Below, piece by piece: positions 53,881 through 64,000 of a DNA stretch of 64,000 nucleotides. Both the position numbers and the translations under genes were made by a program. Each line of letters begins with the position of its first letter. The stretch's first letter is position 1. The stretch lies in the NCBI GenBank assembly GCA_009823505.1, contig VZQC01001071.1:128492-192491 (forward strand). The letters run 5' to 3'. The notes beneath the pieces were generated by a model. The model ran no database searches, was not told the origin of the DNA, and saw nothing but the letters and a program-made list of their open reading frames with translations. The DNA is from Rhizomys pruinosus (taxonomy: Eukaryota; Chordata; Mammalia; Rodentia; Spalacidae).

Positions 53881-54233
53881 ATTATTCTGAGATACATGAG
53901 ACACTCTTCCAGATAGACAGACAGATTAGACTTTGTAGTTAGATATTGGAGAGTTGATCCAATACAAGCTATTTCTCCATTTCCTAAAAATGAAGTATTC
54001 ACAGTCTGCATAAAACTAAAATACTGTTCTTCCAACATTAAAAACATCCTGTCTAACAATAATAAAATTGAAATGGCAACAATATAGATTTCAGTGTTTA
54101 GTTCTATAGATGTCAAAATAATGTACATGTTATAAGTACCAGATGTTCACATGTATAGAAAGTCCCCAATTTATTATGGTTAGACATTTGATTCTTTGAC
54201 TTTATAGTACTGTAAAAGTGATGTGCATTTGGT
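53881..54233. other. Unique intergenic DNA
   Basis: Nothing recognised. Confidence 0.4.
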
Positions 54234-54493
54234 AGAACCACGCTGACAGGGCTGGAGAGATGGCTCAGCGGTTAAGAGCACTGACTGCTCTTGCAGAGGA
54301 CCTGGGTTTGATTCCCAGCACCCACATGGTGGCTAAGGACCACTTAACTCCACTTCCAGGAGAATCCAACATGCTCTTCTGACCTCCGCAGCATTGCATG
54401 ATACTGATGTACCTACTTATATGCAAACAGTACACTCATACACATAAAATAATAAAAAAGAACAAAAAATAAATAAAAAAGAACCACACTGAC
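54234..54493 (+). mobile_element. B2 SINE with TSD
   Basis: Body about 54248-54479 with complete head (GGGCTGGAGAGATGGCTCAGCGGTTAAGAGC) and B-box region (CTGGGTTTGATTCCCAGCACCC). AGAACCAC(G/A)CTGAC occurs on both sides as a 14-base duplication with one change. Confidence 0.95.
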
Positions 54494-54690
54494 TTTTGAA
54501 TTTGGCTTTTTTCTCAGACTAGAATACTTTCTTCTGATGCAGATACAGCAAGCCAAAAATCCCAGTTAACCACATGACCAAGATAAAGAGAAACAACTGC
54601 TACTCTACAGCAGAAGAGGAGATGAAAATCAAATGGTTGGGGAAATGTGTACATAAGATAGCTGATACTTAATCACAAAAAGTTTGGATG

Positions 54691-55180
54691 ATATATTAAT
54701 CAGAGTTCTCCATAGAAGTAGGACCAATTGAATACATACAAATTATAAAAGGGGATTTACTACATTAGCATATGCACTAAGAAATAGGATGGTCCGACAA
54801 TGGACATCTACAAGCTGGAGAACCAGAGAACCTAGAAGCTGCTCAGTCCAAGAAGCTGGAAGCCTCAGAATTTGAGGAACCAGTAACACAGCCCAAACTG
54901 ATGACTGAAGGCCTGGAAGCTCCCTAGACAGTCACTGGTGAGGGTCCTCTACGAGAAGCTGGAAGTTCATGTCCATGTGTGATAGCATCTGAAACAGACA
55001 CAGCTGGTCAGGACGAATGAAGCATGTCTACACTGGCTAGCTCTTCTTCACTATTATTGTATCTAGCTCCCCAGGCTACTGGACGGTATTCCCCACATGC
55101 AGGGCTGGGCCCCCAAGTCCCACATGCCAATATTCCCCAGAAACCCCTTCACCAGCAACCCAATAAAAGTGTCATCATCA
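54691..55180. mobile_element. LTR-like repeat of the CAGAGTTCTC type
   Basis: ATATATTAATCAGAGTTCTCCATAGAAGTAGGACC and GCTGCTCAGTCCAAGAAGCTGG match the pattern of 24797-25335. Its right border is unclear. Confidence 0.45.
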
Positions 55181-55276
55181 TAAATGATTTGCCCAACTTA
55201 AAACTGATCTGTGTATTCTGAATACATTTCAGAAAAGCTTGGCTGAGCTGTCAGGTTTTGCAAGGTAAGCAAACTA

Positions 55277-55505
55277 ACGGTTGAGAGCGCCGACCGCTCT
55301 TGCAGAGGACCCTGGTTCGATCCCCAGCACCCACATGGCGGCCGAGAGCCGTCTGAAACTCCAATTCTAGGAGAACTCCAGTTCCAGGGGAATCTGAGAC
55401 CCTCTTCTGACATCCGCGGCATTGCACGACATGGGTGCACAGGCTTACATGCAGACAGTACATTCATACACATACAGAAATAAATAAAAAAATTTAAAAA
55501 AACTA
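55277..55505 (+). mobile_element. Young B2 SINE, 5'-truncated
   Basis: Starts CGGTTGAGAGCGCCGACCGC, missing the first 25 or so bases, then carries a clean B box (GGTTCGATCCC), many CpGs and the tail CATACACATACAGAAATAAATAAA. Same young subfamily as 14773-15020. Confidence 0.92.
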
Positions 55506-56080
55506 AATGCATTTGCAACCCAATGTGTTTGCAACAATGAGCTTGTCAGGCCATAACCCCATTCATTGTAAGTTAAGCATCTGTATACAGAGTATAATGA
55601 TAAAAACAGCCACTACAAATACTAGGAACTTGCCTTCTTCACTCTGCCATCTTAACTACCTTTAGTGGCATGGTGTGGTCAGAATTCATCAAAATGCTTA
55701 ACAAGTTCTTGTAAACTTTTCAAAAAAAACCAGTGCATAATCTACCCACAAGTTACAAGTGACATAAGACTCTTGGAAAAATCCATTGAATACTAGTTGT
55801 ACTGAGAAACCAGCTATACATATAAAATGATGTAATTCTCACTTCAGATCCTGTAAACTGTTTTCATGTGATTGATTTGCTTGTGATTTTACTAGCTTGA
55901 ATGTCAGAGTGGAATCTCAATATTTCAGGCATTCACCATACACATTCCATAAAATGCAGCAGAACACTCTAGTCATGAGGACAGCTCTAAATTTCTTTAT
56001 GAATATCCAGAACCTTCTTAGGAGTAACCACCTAGCTTCATTCCAGTTTACTACACTACAATGAGTCAAAATATTTTGGG
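55506..56080. other. Unique intergenic DNA
   Basis: Nothing recognised. Confidence 0.4.
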
Positions 56081-56230
56081 TTTTTTTTTGGTCTTTTTGA
56101 GACAGGGTCTTCCTGTAGCTCCAGCTGAACTGGAACTCACTATGTAGACTGGGCTGGCCTTGAACTCATAGAGATCCACCTACCTCTGCCTCCCCAGTAC
56201 TTGGATTAAAAGCATGCACCATCAAGCCCA
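56081..56230 (-). mobile_element. B1 SINE
   Basis: TTTTTTTTTGGTCTTTTTGAGACAGGGTC ... CTTGAACTCATAGAGATCC ... GATTAAAAGCATGCACCATCAAGCCC. Confidence 0.92.
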
Positions 56231-57360
56231 GAAAACTACTTGGATTTTTATAATAAAACCACTTTTGACTTGAATGAATTTTTCAACAACTTGGAGTGAT
56301 GCACTTATTATTTCCAAAGCATTAAACACACTGGACTCTGACAAACATGCTCGCTGTGTCACAATCAATTACAAAGATATCCAGTGTGAATTAACTACCA
56401 ACATTGAGGTATTCCACCAGAATCTGCCAAGATGACTGGAAATTGGGCCCATCAAGCATCCAACAACGTTATATCTGGCTCCTTTCATATGTAAAGGTTG
56501 TATCAACTGTCTGCAAAGGTAGCATAGAACAACAGCTGCCAAGGGCTTAGAACATAATAAATACTCTGTTTTCTTTATTCGGTGACCTAGGAATGGCCTT
56601 GAATAGCTAGATCAAAGGTATATGAACAATGCCTCTATTTCTTTCTCTGGGTGGACAGGACTTTGGCATGTATACTTTATAACCATCAAATTTCACTGAA
56701 ATATACCTTGAAGGATGTTGTTTAGACACAGGGACACACCTTGTTTCATTATCTAGGCGGGCAGGAATTTGGCAAGCATGTGTAAGAACCAACAGATCTC
56801 TCTGAAATCTCCAACTTCCAATGTTAACATCAAACTTGTTCAATTGCTAATGGTCCCTTGATAGTCAGCCTGCTTGCTACTGAGACAAGGAGCTAGTGCT
56901 TGGGAAAGAAAGAGGCCAACTTCTAATCAGTATGGATCTGTAGGAGGAGTTAAGAATTCTCTAAAAGTTTGCTCATTCTAAGGTCATAAGAGATAAGAGA
57001 CAGAGACATCTGCACTGTTGACAAACGGGAAGGGGAATTCTTTCCAAATATTTGGTGGAATTATGAATTCAATAAAAACATTTTGTGATATTGATTGGAT
57101 GGAGGCAAAATGATTGACCATTATAATATACATATTAGTAGTAACAGGCCAGCAGGAGGAATATATGTGTGTTCATCCTAACTATACAATGCGGGGCTAA
57201 AAAATCTGTTGTCAGAGTTTTGAAAACTGCATCAATATATATAGACAGAGCAGATTGTCTATAGAGTTTAGGGTGTCTCTATGAATGTGAAGCACAGAAT
57301 GCATTATTTTTACATGTATGTTTTCCTATTTTTTGAGTGGGACAAATGTATTTACTTAAT
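56231..57360. other. Unique intergenic DNA
   Basis: About 1.1 kb with no recognised feature. Confidence 0.4.
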
Positions 57361-57880
57361 TGTAGGAATGAAACTTTGTGTGGCTTGAGGCAAGAACTTG
57401 TAAGACCTGTCCCATAAGACCTCCGAGGAGAGTTATCTGATATCTCTGTAAGCATTCAATTGCCTCTGTGGGTTATCTGTACCTCCGGAAGTTTTGGCAT
57501 ATTACAATGTTTTCTTGCTTTGCCTATCTCTGCAAAGTTCCATGATTGGATGGCCCCTTCCCTCGAGGCATTGAGCAAAATGTAGCACCTCTAGTTACCT
57601 GTTGCACAAAAAGGAGCTCTGCAGCCCCCCCATTAGAGCCAAGGTGGCTTGCCCCTCCCTTCCACCTGCCCCCCACTTCCTTGCCCAGAGCACAGTAACT
57701 TTTGGTATATAAGCACACTGCTGGCATGAATAAAGGGAGACCCTATTCTCCCGGGCTTTCTCTGAGTCCATGTCTGTATGTCTTTGTCTTTCCTTGTCTT
57801 TCTATTCCTTTGGTTAATTCTCTCTTGGTCCTCTCCCCCTCCTTGCCAGAGCCTGCAGGCAGGAGACAGCCTCGAAAAAT
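57361..57880 (+). mobile_element. Probable solo LTR (retroviral type) with TATA and poly-A signals
   Basis: Has the layout of a U3-R-U5 LTR: a U3-like stretch with CCTCCGAGGAG and GTACCTCCGG, TATATAAG at about 57705-57712, AATAAA at about 57729, then CTCCCGGGCTTTCTCTGAG and a pyrimidine-rich U5-like region. It starts TGTAGGAATG. No primer site, gag or pol sequence follows, so it would be a solo LTR. The right border and the family are uncertain. Confidence 0.55.
57703..57734 (+). promoter_or_regulatory. TATA box and poly-A signal of the probable LTR
   Basis: TGGTATATAAGCACAC followed about 20 bases on by GAATAAAGG, a spacing typical of LTRs with a short R region. Confidence 0.55.
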
Positions 57881-58088
57881 GCATGGAGGGAAGAACAGCA
57901 TGTAGATGTTGGCCATACATGAAAAAAGGACTATTCAGATGATTATTAAACTCCTACACTTAATGATATTATAGGCATCCTGAAAAAAGATGCTTTCAAC
58001 TATCATGTATAGAATTACTATCTCACCATGTATTAACAAGAAAAGCAAATTGAAAGAACTAATTTAGAGCAAATTACATAATCTAAAT

Positions 58089-58314
58089 CACATGACATTA
58101 TTTCTTTTTTAATATAATTTTTTATTGTTATTAAACTTTTTCCATAGGTCATACATCATTTCTCAATCAAATCTAGACTTGCTTCCCTTTCCATGCCCCC
58201 CACCCCACCCAAATCCCTGCACTCTGCCATACATGTCCTGCATCTTTTTCTGAGTCTTTCCAGAGGATTTTTTTTCAGGTCTTTTGTTGTTCTTTCCAAC
58301 TTGTATTGCTACAG

Positions 58315-58398
<84 letters not shown>

Positions 58399-59052
58399 CA
58401 TACACATATCACTTGAATCAGAGGATTTTGTTTTCCTAAAAGATGTTATGCTTTCCTTAAGGAAGTGCTCAAAGATTCCTCCTTGGCAATCCCAAACAAC
58501 TATCAAGCCTGCACTTTTGCTCCACATTGGGGTCTTTCCCTCCCATGGCCCCCCAAATGAAGTTCAGTAAGCACGCATCCTGTCTTGATCCCCCTGCACT
58601 GGCCTCCATGACACAGCCAAGGTAGTCCAACAATGGCAGTCTTTATTCTGATGAGGCTGACATCCCCTTAGCTGTTTAGTCCACAAGCTGGGTATCTCAG
58701 TAGTCCTCATCTGACAATGAAGGTTTGGAGGATTCTTGGAGAGACATGAATCCTCAGTCCATATTGGAAGGTTACAAAGCTCTGTCTCATGTCTTTGAGA
58801 AGTGCCAAAAGCGGTGGCAGCCACAGAGTTGGTGCACTTGCCAGTAAGAATTGAAGACAGTCCAAACAGTACTCGCTCTTTTTTCTTTTTGTCTCTTTAC
58901 TAAGATCTTAAGTTCTATGTTTGCAGTACAGTTTCTCTAGTCTTGCTGATTATTTATATCTGGTTGTACTTCCCTTTTGGATGCTTAAGGCCACACAGTT
59001 AGCCCATATTAACCAAGGTTTTTGTTTTCTCAAGCACATGACATTATTTCTT
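58089..59052 (-). mobile_element. L1 3'-UTR insertion with 18-bp TSD
   Basis: cacatgacattatttctt occurs at 58089-58106 and 59035-59052. The insert 58107-59034 is a minus-strand, 5'-truncated L1 3' UTR, matching the copy at 13403-15355 and the one at 2594-3690. It contains a (TA)n microsatellite. The frame at 58564-58824 lies in the UTR and has no ATG start. Confidence 0.92.
58317..58395. repeat. (TA)n microsatellite inside L1 3' UTR
   Basis: About 75 bases of TA at the position where the 2.6-3.7 kb copy has a shorter TA-rich stretch. Confidence 0.95.
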
Positions 59053-59219
59053 ACCTTGATAATAAAAAGTTGGGGTTAGTTGAGCTTTGTTGAAAGAGGA
59101 GGTGTTTTTGTTTGGAAAACTTATGCAATTATGCTTGCTTGCTACTTGACACTGAAGGCTGCCTCAACATTCCACATTCTTCTCATTAAAATTAAAGAAA
59201 AAACTGACCATTTTTATGA

Positions 59220-59885
59220 GTGTAGCTTTTCTTTTTATTTTTATTTAATTTTTATGTATTTAATACAATGTAACTTAATAATATTTAGACCTTCTCCCCT
59301 ATCTGCACCCTCTGTAGCCTCCCATGGGATTTCCTGCATTGTGTTATATATTTTAAGGCCTATCCAGTCAAGTGTCCCCGGATGTCCCTCGAGTTGAGTT
59401 CATCCGCCGGAGCCTGATCAACCCATCTAGCATCACTACCTTAAAGAAGATCAATCATCCCTCACCCAGCAGTGATCAGCTTCCAATAGTTCTTTGGCTA
59501 AGGTTGGAGCCTCCTATCCATTGCCCAATTCTATGCTGGGTTTCTGTCTGGTGTGAGTTTGCATGAGTCTTCTGCATGCTGTCACCATTACTGTAAGTTC
59601 ATATGACCAAGTTCCAGGAAGCCTGGAAAAATCTGTTTCCTTGTAGTCAGCCACCCCTCCAGGCTCTTATAATCTTTCCACACCCTCTTCAACAATAGTC
59701 CCTAAGCCTTGGGTGGGTGAGGACTAATATAAGAGTCCTATCCAGGGACATGCACTCTGCAGGCTCTTCTTCTCTACACATTGGCCAGTTGTGTTCTTCT
59801 GTGTTCATCACCCTCTGTTCCATGAGGAAGCTTCACTGGTGAGAGTTGAGAGATGCATTAGTATTATATCTTCTGTTCCATTATG
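59220..59885 (-). mobile_element. Old L1 3' UTR (Lx-like)
   Basis: A reversed older L1 3' end: TTTTATGTATTTAATACAATGTAAC, C-rich stretch, TTCCAGGAAGCCTGGAAAAATC, and GAGGAAGCTTCACTGGTGAG. Confidence 0.5.
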
Positions 59886-59989
59886 TTTTGTAAGCCTTCA
59901 GTTTAGAGAAAATCTTGACCATTTTTAATCAAGTTGAATGAATTAACATTATAGAAGACATTTGTACAAAACCCACATGAACCAATATA

Positions 59990-60480
59990 ATATTTTTAAA
60001 ATTTTATTTAACTTTAATATTTTTAAAAAAGTAAATTATCAAATCCACCCACATTCCACATTCTGCTCCCCTCCAATTCTTGCCTTATCTACCCAACCAC
60101 TATTCCCTCCAAATTCATGTGTTTGTTTTTCTATTTAAACCCAATGAGTCCATTTAGTGCTGTCAATATGTGTATAGTTGTAGGGCCACCTACAGCTGGG
60201 TAGATCAAAGACCCTAGGACAGAGACCACTACTACCTGCTAAATGAACACATTGTTAAACTGCCTCCTTAGTACTTATCTTTAAATGCATAGATTAGTAC
60301 ATCTATCAACTCTCAACAAATAAGCTTTTTTTGCATCAAATGGCTATTAATAGAGAGACATACAACCAGTGACCATGCAAAGAATGGAGACTGAGGAGTC
60401 CCTGGCCCTAAATAGAACATCTATATGATATATCCTCCTCACAAGGTCCAGGGATCATCATGGAAGAGGGATAGAAATAT
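59990..60480 (-). mobile_element. Old L1 3' UTR (Lx-like)
   Basis: AAAATTTTATTTAACTTTAATATTT, C-rich CCACATTCTGCTCCCCTCC, CTGTCAATATGTGTATAGTTGTAGGGCC and GAGGAGTCCCTGGCCC; a second old reversed L1 3' end. Confidence 0.5.
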
Positions 60481-60977
60481 TTTAAGAAAAAAGGGTAGTG
60501 GTTGGTTGTAGCAAAATAGTGTCTTTTGGACATGAGAGTACTGTTGTATACATGAACTCCTGGAAGCTGTAACTTCATGCATAAGACCTGCACAAAATCA
60601 AGCCATCTAGATTCCCAGCATGGATAGGGAGGGGCTTCTGAAGTCCCACTGTTAATTGACATATTTAAGGTTACTTCAGAAATTTACTAAGAAAGAGAGT
60701 ATGCTGAGCCATAAAACAAGTTATGTGCTTTTGGAATCAAATAGGATATGGGTCCAGAACAGGAAGGATTTAAAGCATAAATCAAGGCAATATACCCAGT
60801 TATGTTTAAATTTAGCAGCACACTCCGAAAATAACTAGAGCCCAAACAGGAAGTGACAATTGAAGTTTGAAAATGTTTTGAAGTGAACATTAATGAGATG
60901 TACATCGATATAACACATTAGCATGGCCATTGAATTAAAGACCCTTGTGCATTCTCTCCCATCTACACAGCACTTTC
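60481..60977. other. Unique intergenic DNA
   Basis: Nothing recognised. Confidence 0.4.
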
Positions 60978-60982
60978 TCCTC

Positions 60983-61022
<40 letters not shown>

Positions 61023-61185
61023 TTCTTGGTCTTTTTGAGACAGGGTCTCCCTATAGCCCCAGCTGTCCTGGAACTCACTCTGCAGACCAAGCTGGCCTTG
61101 AAATCACAAAGATCCACCTGTCTCTGCCTCACAAGTGCTAGGATTAAAGGTGTGTGCCACCACGCCCGGCTATCCTCATTATTTA
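60978..61185 (-). mobile_element. B1 SINE with (ATTT)n tail and TSD
   Basis: tcctcattattta at 60978-60990 and 61173-61185 bounds the insertion. The tail of the minus-strand B1 has become an (ATTT)n array to about 61024; the B1 body is 61025-61170. Confidence 0.93.
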
Positions 61186-61231
61186 TATAGGAATGTACTG
61201 TTCTCTCTTGTATGCAACTCAATTAAAAAGC

Positions 61232-61350
61232 ACCTCACAGGCCAAGGAAGATGGCTTAATCTGTAAAGAGCTTGTTTTGCAAGCATGAGGACTTGAGTTC
61301 AAATTCCAGTACCAACATAAAAAGCTGGGCACAGAATACATGGAGTTTTA
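61232..61350 (+). mobile_element. B4-type SINE head
   Basis: GATGGCTTAATCTGTAAAGAGC ... GCATGAGGACTTGAGTTCAAATTCC ... AAAAAGCTGGGCACAGAATAC. Confidence 0.65.
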
Positions 61351-61479
61351 GGACTTAGTAAAAGTAAATATGTGTATATTAAACAACATTGGTTTACAGG
61401 CTCTGATAAAAAAGGTAATGTATCTGAGTTAAATGGAGATATAAATCGCTGTTGTCCACATTTGTTTTACATAAAAACT

Positions 61480-61814
61480 GTAGAACAAAACAGTCCACTC
61501 TCTCTGGAGCTGTTGTCTTGGACTCTGGTCAATTCTGGCTTCTCATCCACCTGTGCCCATTTTCCAAGCCTAGGGAACAATCTGCGGAAGAGGGGGCATG
61601 GTAGAATGTAAGAGCTGCGATTGGGGTGAATGGTGAAACTACAGCACTGTAGTCTGGACACTCATTTGATCAACTTGATTGAACATACAACCCCTCACCC
61701 CCCGCTGGATGGTGGGGCTGTGGGGGTTTGGGCACAACAGCCTGCAAATTGGTTTTACATGAAGGATGCTTGTACTCATGGATTATCACTTATAGCTAAA
61801 AAATGAAAAAAAAA
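61480..61814 (+). mobile_element. L1 3'-UTR fragment with 5' inversion
   Basis: 61540-61814 is in + orientation (CCTAGGGAACAATCTGCGGAAGAGG ... GTAGTCTGGACACTCATTTG ...). The 58 bases before it (61481-61538, CAGTCCACTCTCTCTGGAGC ... CAATTCTGGCT) are the immediately upstream element sequence in reverse orientation, as judged against 22148-22210. It stops at a poly-A-like run with an N (61815), lacking the G-rich tail. Confidence 0.8.
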
Positions 61815-61815
61815 N

Positions 61816-61990
61816 ACAGGAAGTCAGTAGAGAGCCTCTGGAGACTAGTCTCTTTAAGCCTGCCCCCAGTAACGTATTTCCTCCAGCATGGCCACACCTT
61901 CTAAGACATCCCAAACAGCGCCACCAACTGGGGACAAAATGTCTGAATACTTAAAGGCCTATGGGACATTCTCATTCAAACACCACACAA
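61816..61990 (-). mobile_element. MaLR LTR fragment
   Basis: CCTCCAGCATGGCCACACCTTCTAAGAC and GGGGACAAAATGTCTGAATACTTAAAGGCCTATGGGACATTCTCATTCAAACCACC-like sequence is a reversed MT-type LTR 5' half. Confidence 0.7.
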
Positions 61991-62009
61991 GGGGTACTTG
62001 AGTTCCAGC

Positions 62010-62830
62010 TCTTGCTATGTGGAAAGAGTTGCAATAAACATGACTGCAATCTCTGTGGTAAGATGAGTCTTGTGCTACATACCCAGGAGTGTATGGCTGG
62101 ATCAGGTAGTAAGTTCATTCAAGTCTTCCAAGATTCTCCCACACTGCTTCCATAGTGTTTGCATGATTCACATTCCACCAGCAGGACTGTTCCCCACTCC
62201 CCACAACCTCCTCCACACTTGGTACATTGTTTCTTCATCCTACCCAGTCTATTGGAGTGAGATGTTATCTTAAGTGGTTCATTTGCATTTCCTTAATATA
62301 TATGAAGTTGAACATTTTAATGTTTCTCACCATCTCTAATTCCTCACTTGTGAAGTCTCTGTTTCACTCTTTGCTCCATCTATTGAGTGGGGTCATTGTT
62401 TTCTTCTCTTTGTTTTTGAGTAGTTTATATATCTGGAAATAATGTTTTGTCAGATGTTCGCAGAGAGTTTCTCGCCACTCTGTGGTTTTCTCTTCACTTC
62501 CTATGTTTTTTTGATGTACAGAAGCTTTTGAGTTTAATGAGGCCCATTGTCAATCGTGACCTTAATTCTTGCGCATCTGCTGTCTGATTTAGAAGTCTTT
62601 TCCTATGCTATGCTTGTAGGTTGCGGTAACTTTTTCTCTATTGCCTTCAGAGTTTAGTTTCAATGAAGTCTTTGATCCATCTGGGGACTTTGACAGGGTA
62701 AGTAGGGTTTAATTCATTCTTCTACAAGTGGTCATCCAGTTTGTCAACACCACTTGCTGAAGATGCTCTTTCCTCTACTTTGTCTTCTGGCCCACTTGTC
62801 AACATAAGAGGCTGAAATTAGGATGCTTTA
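62010..62830 (-). mobile_element. Old L1 ORF2 3' region
   Basis: The + strand reads as reversed ORF2: CCACACTGCTTCCATAGTG, CATTCCACCAGCAGGACTG, GAGTAGTTTATATATCTGG, TTTTGTCAGATG, and GATCCATCTGGGGACTTTGACAGGG. Many frameshifts. Confidence 0.75.
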
Positions 62831-63214
62831 AAGCTATTCTCTCCTCTTTCTAATTTGGATTGATTCAACTAAGGGAAGCTGTTGCTTTTAGTTTCAAATG
62901 ATGAAGTATCTAGGTCCAGCTAGTCACGTATGAACTACTTTGAACGAGAAAGAGATCCCTCAGGCTAGAGGAGAGCTCCCTCGCCGTTTCAGACAGGAAA
63001 AAAAACCACAAAACATACCATCCTTATTATTTATATGTGGCCATTCTCTATCTGATTGTCCAAATATAGCTAGCTCCTAGTCCTTCAGTTTTTACTTCTA
63101 CTTTTGTGTATTTATAAAATAAGGAACCACAAATAAAGAAAATATGTTCTTATAGACTGACTTAATTCACTAATGCAGTGATCTTCATCTGTCATACAGT
63201 CTCCTAAGAATGAT
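62831..63214. other. Unique intergenic DNA
   Basis: Nothing recognised. Confidence 0.4.
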
Positions 63215-63560
63215 GTAGCTTCATTCTTCATTAAGACTAAAAAAATCCATGGTATATGTGCCACATTTTTTTCTTACCCATTCCTGTTGTGGATACGTAT
63301 GTTGGTCCCATAACCCACTATAGTTATTTTGCTTATGATAAGCATTGAGGTTGCAAATATTTCTGTGATATCTGAGTTTTCGAGTCCTTTGAAAATACCC
63401 AGGGAATAGTATAGCTGGATCATTATGAAAAGATATAATTTAATTTTTAAGAACTTCACACTGACTCCATAGTGCTGGACTAATTTACATTGGGACCAGC
63501 AGTTCCATCCAAAATCTAAGAAATGATGAATGCCAACAAAGGCTTTAATTGTCATATTTA
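63215..63560 (-). mobile_element. Old L1 ORF2 fragment
   Basis: CTTACCCATTCCTGTTGTGGATACG, TAGTATAGCTGGATCATTATG, CTTCACACTGACTCCATAGTGCTGGAC and CATTGGGACCAGCAGTTCC are reversed ORF2 C-terminal words. Confidence 0.65.
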
Positions 63561-63730
63561 TACCCATCAACATGAAGGATTTCTATAGTTAGCTGTATTT
63601 GTCTGGAGAGGATTTTATTTCTGTTTGTCTCTTATTTGTGGTAAATGGGTCACCACATGACAAGAATGAATGACTTGTTAATGTAGAGGCAAGTTTCCTA
63701 AGCCCATCTAAAGAATATAGGACAGGTGAG

Positions 63731-63960
63731 GGGCTGGAGAGATGCCTAGAGGTTAAGAGCGCGACTGGTCTTGCAAGGAACCCGTTGTCGATCCCCAGCA
63801 CCCACATGTAGCTGAAACCATCTTTAATTCCTGTTCCAAGGGAATCCGACACCCTCTTCTGACTCCGTGGCATTGCACACACACAGTGCACAAACTTACA
63901 TGCACCAGTACATTCATACACAACAAAATAAATTAAAAATGTAAAAAATAAAAACAAAAG
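63731..63960 (+). mobile_element. B2 SINE
   Basis: GGGGCTGGAGAGATGCCTAGAGGTTAAGAGC, CGATCCCCAGCACCCACATG, CCCTCTTCTGACTCCGTGGC and TACATTCATACACAACAAAATAAA. Several single-base deletions compared with the other young copies. Confidence 0.9.
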
Positions 63961-64000
63961 GCGCGATGCATTGAATTAGATGGTGTTTTCAGATTTGTTC

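Overview
This window looks like intergenic DNA from a muroid rodent. I found no host protein-coding exon and no functional RNA gene. The evidence for a rodent is direct: many B1 (7SL-derived) and B2/ID (tRNA-derived) SINEs, rodent-style MaLR/ERVL LTRs, several generations of L1, and abundant CA, GA and TA microsatellites. The B1 tails (a CTCAAAAAGACCAAAA type) and the B2 3' halves (CAGACAGTACACTCATACACATA type) do not look like Mus or Rattus consensus as I remember them, so a non-murine muroid such as a spalacid or cricetid is likely. I cannot name the species. All open frames in the window are explained by repeats, by L1 remnants or by chance.

Layout. 1-11 kb: scattered SINEs and microsatellites, a MaLR LTR (1442), and two minus-strand L1 3'-UTR insertions; the one at 4005-5536 has a flanking duplication and an inverted 5' part. 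11-21 kb: an L1-rich block with a truncated L1 (11164), an L1 with a very long 3' UTR that received a young B2 (13403-15355), a small L1 (15816), and the best-preserved L1 (16308-20878), which has a 5' UTR, broken ORF1, broken ORF2 and matching flanks. 21.7-23 kb: an L1-tailed insertion whose 5' junction carries a perfect 63-bp inverted copy of the neighbouring genomic DNA. 23-30 kb: mostly unique DNA with a few SINEs and LTRs. 30.07-30.48 kb: a retroposed chimera of antisense 28S rRNA and an L1 3' UTR inside one target-site duplication. 31-42 kb: old L1 3' ends, B1/B2 copies, unique blocks and a probable MER20. 42.9-44.9 kb: a structurally complete non-coding MaLR element (LTR-internal-LTR, 5-bp duplication, tRNA-Leu-like primer site). 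45-57 kb: SINEs, old L1 and MaLR fragments, and a B1 with an internal tandem duplication. 57.3-57.9 kb: a probable solo LTR with TATA and poly(A) signals. 58-64 kb: an L1 3'-UTR insertion with an 18-bp duplication, old minus-strand L1 remnants, a 5'-inverted L1 interrupted by an N, and a last B2.

The common thread is L1 machinery. L1 reverse transcriptase mobilised itself, the SINEs and, at 30.1 kb, a piece of ribosomal RNA. Several insertions preserve unusual 5' junctions (inversions, a flank-templated palindrome, a foreign RNA) that record how target-primed reverse transcription ended. All boundaries and family names come from reading the sequence by eye; no alignment or database search was run.
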